From Sphagnum compactum (Eukaryota > Bryophyta > Sphagnopsida > Sphagnales): DNA of 64,000 nucleotides. Under the pieces are notes generated by a model. It was given only the letters and a program-made list of their open reading frames with translations, made no database searches and was not told the origin of the DNA. Location of the stretch: contig OZ234495.1 of NCBI GenBank assembly GCA_965153455.1, forward strand, positions 25,168,875 through 25,232,874. The letters run 5' to 3'. Position numbers and translations under genes: made by a program. Below are positions 61,501 to 64,000 of this stretch, in pieces. Numbering within the stretch: the stretch's first letter is position 1; each line of letters opens with the position of its first letter.

Positions 61501-61505
61501 ACTCC

Positions 61506-61604
61506 CCACATCTCAAGTCTTGACACATTGTACTCACATATCACAATTCAAAGCCACATCTCAAGTCTTCTTGACACATTGTACTCACATATCACAATTC
61601 AAAG
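61506..61604. repeat. 48-bp tandem duplication
   Basis: CCACATCTCAAGTC ... TTGACACATTGTACTCACAT ... CAATTCAAAG occurs at 61506-61553 and again at 61554-61604, essentially identical except for three extra bases in the second copy, so it is recent. Confidence 0.95.
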
Positions 61605-63039
61605 AGGAGTAGTGTACTTACACAATTGTCAAGACTTTTTACAAGCATAATTTCACATCCCTACTTTCTACATCAACAATCTACAAATCCACCTACACCC
61701 AAATTCAATTAGATCATTGTTTGCCATCATTTTCAATAAAAGATTGTTTTTTAAAAAACACATTATTTCATCTCCCAACTAGGTTATTCTTTTGCCACAC
61801 AAAGAACATCATTGTGATGATCACTAATAAACCTAAAGCTAATATTTGCTTATGATATTTCCCTCTTCCCATACCAATATTAGGAAAATACCCTATCACA
61901 ATCCCCGTTTTGAGCAATAATACTTATTCTTTTTAAACCCATCCTTTCAATAATTACTTTCTTCTCTTTTATTAGGACTTAAATGATCCACCCTTAATGA
62001 GTTTCTCATTCACCCCTAAAACCCAAGCCTCAAACCTTATCATTATTCAAGATATTTCACCCCTAAAGGCAAGCGAGACTAATTAGGTGGGGGGACTATT
62101 TTACCTAGTTGTGGCCATGGTTTCTTGCTCCTTACCTTTTGGAATCACCTCTTCCCTATAATCAACCCCTACTTTAACCCTAAGCACAAATTCATTTCTT
62201 CCACCCCATTTTCCACTAAGTTAACATTTGGTGTTCATCCAAGATTTAATCATGAATTTTTCAACCTTCTTTAAGCTTCTATGTTCTATTGTTGTTTACT
62301 AATTTTCTTGTTGTCCATTCCTTCCTAAGTACTAGTACATTTGTCACTAGTTCTCATCACCTATTCCTTATATTAGATAGTTATTGGAAAACCATGTATA
62401 ATAGTTAAATTGGGCAATAACTACCTACTATTTACAAGCATGCTACCACACCAAATCAAGTAAAAGAAATGCAACCTTATTCAATCTTACATTCAATTCT
62501 ATTAAAGCAACTTACAATATTCATTCATCGAAGCATCATAAGTCTTGACAATCTTCCCACCTTCCTTTAATCTTTTGGTTTATGCTTCCTCCTCATTATT
62601 CCTTCCTCCTAATTTTAAGAATTATCAATAATTTGTTCCCATTTTCGAGATCAATTTCTAATCCTTCTCAAACCTTCAAAAATTCAAATGTTCCAAAAAG
62701 CAAAAAATAGAAAGGGAAAAGGGACTGCACATGGCCATTTCTTTCCTTATAAGCATCTATCCCCCATCATTCCTAAATAATAGATGCCAAATATACATAG
62801 CTTCCCCTTTGCAAAATGTGGATTATCAACACCTTGCCTTCACTATCCCTTATTACTTAATACCTTATCTTGTTGAAGATCCCCCTTCTCCAAAGGTTTG
62901 AAGAAAAGTTTGCAAAATGAGTTCTTGCCATAAAAACTTGGGTTAGGTTAATTAATATTTAACAAAAGTATATAAAAATAGATGTTGCAAAGCTTGTTAG
63001 AGGTTTAAATAATAAATAAATAAATAAAATGCAATGAAA
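61605..63039. other. AT-rich intergenic, nothing recognised
   Basis: No frame of note; short stretches of simple sequence such as (AAAT)n near 63010. Confidence 0.5.
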
Positions 63040-63790
63040 AATGCTCGTAGACTAATTATTACACCATTGAAGAAAAATTGTGAAAGAAAGATGTCAAAGT
63101 ATGAGAAACCAAGTGATTTCATAACAAAAATTGAAAAATGTGACTTGATTCAACCTATGAAAGTTGGTTTTCTTAAATGTTTGAGTTCTTAAGAATTAAA
63201 CACAACAAATTCTTGGTCCTCATACTAAATTTATGCAACACATTGTTTCACAAGTTCCATCTTTGTGTCATGGATTGGTTGAATGTTCCAAAAGTATTAT
63301 CCAATTACAATTTTTGGGCAGTTATTCGAACGAAATATCATATAAAGGGAATATTAAATATTTTGATAATGAACATTAAAATTATAAACTTGTAGTATGG
63401 AACAAACACATCACAAAAATGTTGAAATATTTCCATGTAGATGAATATAATTCGTATTTTGATGATGAAATACCCAAAAAACTTGTTTTTCATGAAACCC
63501 CATGGAATACCAAAACTTTCCATATTTTTAACCCAAAGTGGTTTGAATGTGATATAGTTTGAATGTTTAAAGATCTTGACACATAGGAAATTGTGCAATT
63601 TGTTCAATTAGGTGGGAAGGTTGGTGGAATGTTTAACAATATCTTTGTATTTTAAAATATTAAGAAGATTGTCATACCATATAGTTTCTATGTCATTCAA
63701 GCAAACTATGACCCCGCCAAGGGTTTGGAAGAATATAAAAAGCCCCTTGTGAGTGAAGAGGAGCAAACATGCTTGGGGTTGATCAAATGT
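63040..63790 (+). pseudogene. Possible decayed coding sequence, unidentified
   Basis: The plus strand keeps coding-like character over about 750 bp in changing frames: KPSDFITKIEKCDLI near 63107, then a 72-codon frame at 63177-63395, then YFHVDEYNSYFDDEIPKKL near 63427 and EEYKKPLVSEEEQTCLGLI near 63731. Frame changes and stops separate them. This looks like an old transposon or gene remnant, but I cannot name the family and AT-rich chance frames are an alternative. Confidence 0.25.
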
Positions 63791-64000
63791 TACTTTGAAA
63801 ATAAAATTTTAACAAATGAACAAAACTCTCTTTGTTTTTTTCAATTTTTTTTTTAATTTTTGTATTCAACATTTTATTTCCTAAAATTTATGTAAAAAAA
63901 ATTTAAAATTGTAATTTTAGGGAGTTTTTTTTTAAAGACATTGAATATCCTTGTGTTGTTGTAAAGAACAATTGGGAGGATTATGAGTTTGATTAAGTTC

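Noticed and set aside
1-64000. CRISPR arrays, bacterial operons, ribosome binding sites
   Set aside because: Introns, splice sites and plant gene families show this is nuclear plant DNA; no repeat-spacer array was seen.

Overview
This window is nuclear DNA of a land plant. The evidence is a set of plant genes (KANADI, class II BBR/BPC, L-ascorbate oxidase, B12D), GT-AG introns of about 80-900 bp, and scattered TTTAGGG-type telomere repeats. Gene density is low and much of the sequence is AT-rich decayed repeat. This fits a repeat-rich plant, possibly a non-flowering one, but the species cannot be named from sequence alone.

Five genes could be reconstructed by hand, all on the minus strand and all with intact reading frames: a KANADI (GARP) transcription factor (4635-7180, 5 exons, 457 aa); DDB1, the CUL4 ubiquitin-ligase adaptor (20595-28295, 19 exons, 1090 aa); a B12D-family mitochondrial small protein (32135-33282, 3 exons, 107 aa); L-ascorbate oxidase (46489-49295, 6 exons, 593 aa); and a BBR/BPC GAGA-binding factor (56109-57125, 338 aa in one exon).

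Layout: 1-1130 relic of a zinc-finger non-LTR retroelement; 4.6-8.8 kb KANADI and its GC-rich leader; 10-15 kb intergenic with a MITE-like repeat, duplications and two hairpins; 15-20.5 kb AT-rich and apparently empty; 20.6-28.3 kb DDB1; 29-32 kb AT-rich with a 110-bp tandem array; 32.1-33.3 kb B12D; 36.7-39.9 kb a higher-GC unannotated patch, a 120-bp duplication and interstitial telomere repeats; 40.4-45.2 kb dead L1-type LINE; 46-49.8 kb minisatellite, ascorbate oxidase and a tRNA-like relic; 50-54.5 kb tandem repeats, the second MITE-like copy and a repeat family; 54.5-56 kb open segments of unknown identity; 56.1-58.6 kb BBR/BPC with a tandem-repeat leader, GA tract and telo-boxes; 58.7-64 kb AT-rich with little recognisable.

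The genes are not an operon or cluster and no shared pathway is apparent. One possible theme is chromatin and developmental control: KANADI sets organ polarity, BBR/BPC proteins bind GA repeats and help recruit Polycomb, and DDB1 serves CUL4 ligases. The most unusual points are the divergent but intact DDB1, the GA-tract and telo-box composition of the BPC leader, the palindrome-bearing MITE-like family, and the roughly 185-bp imperfect hairpin at 13.6 kb. No wholly new biological system was identified.
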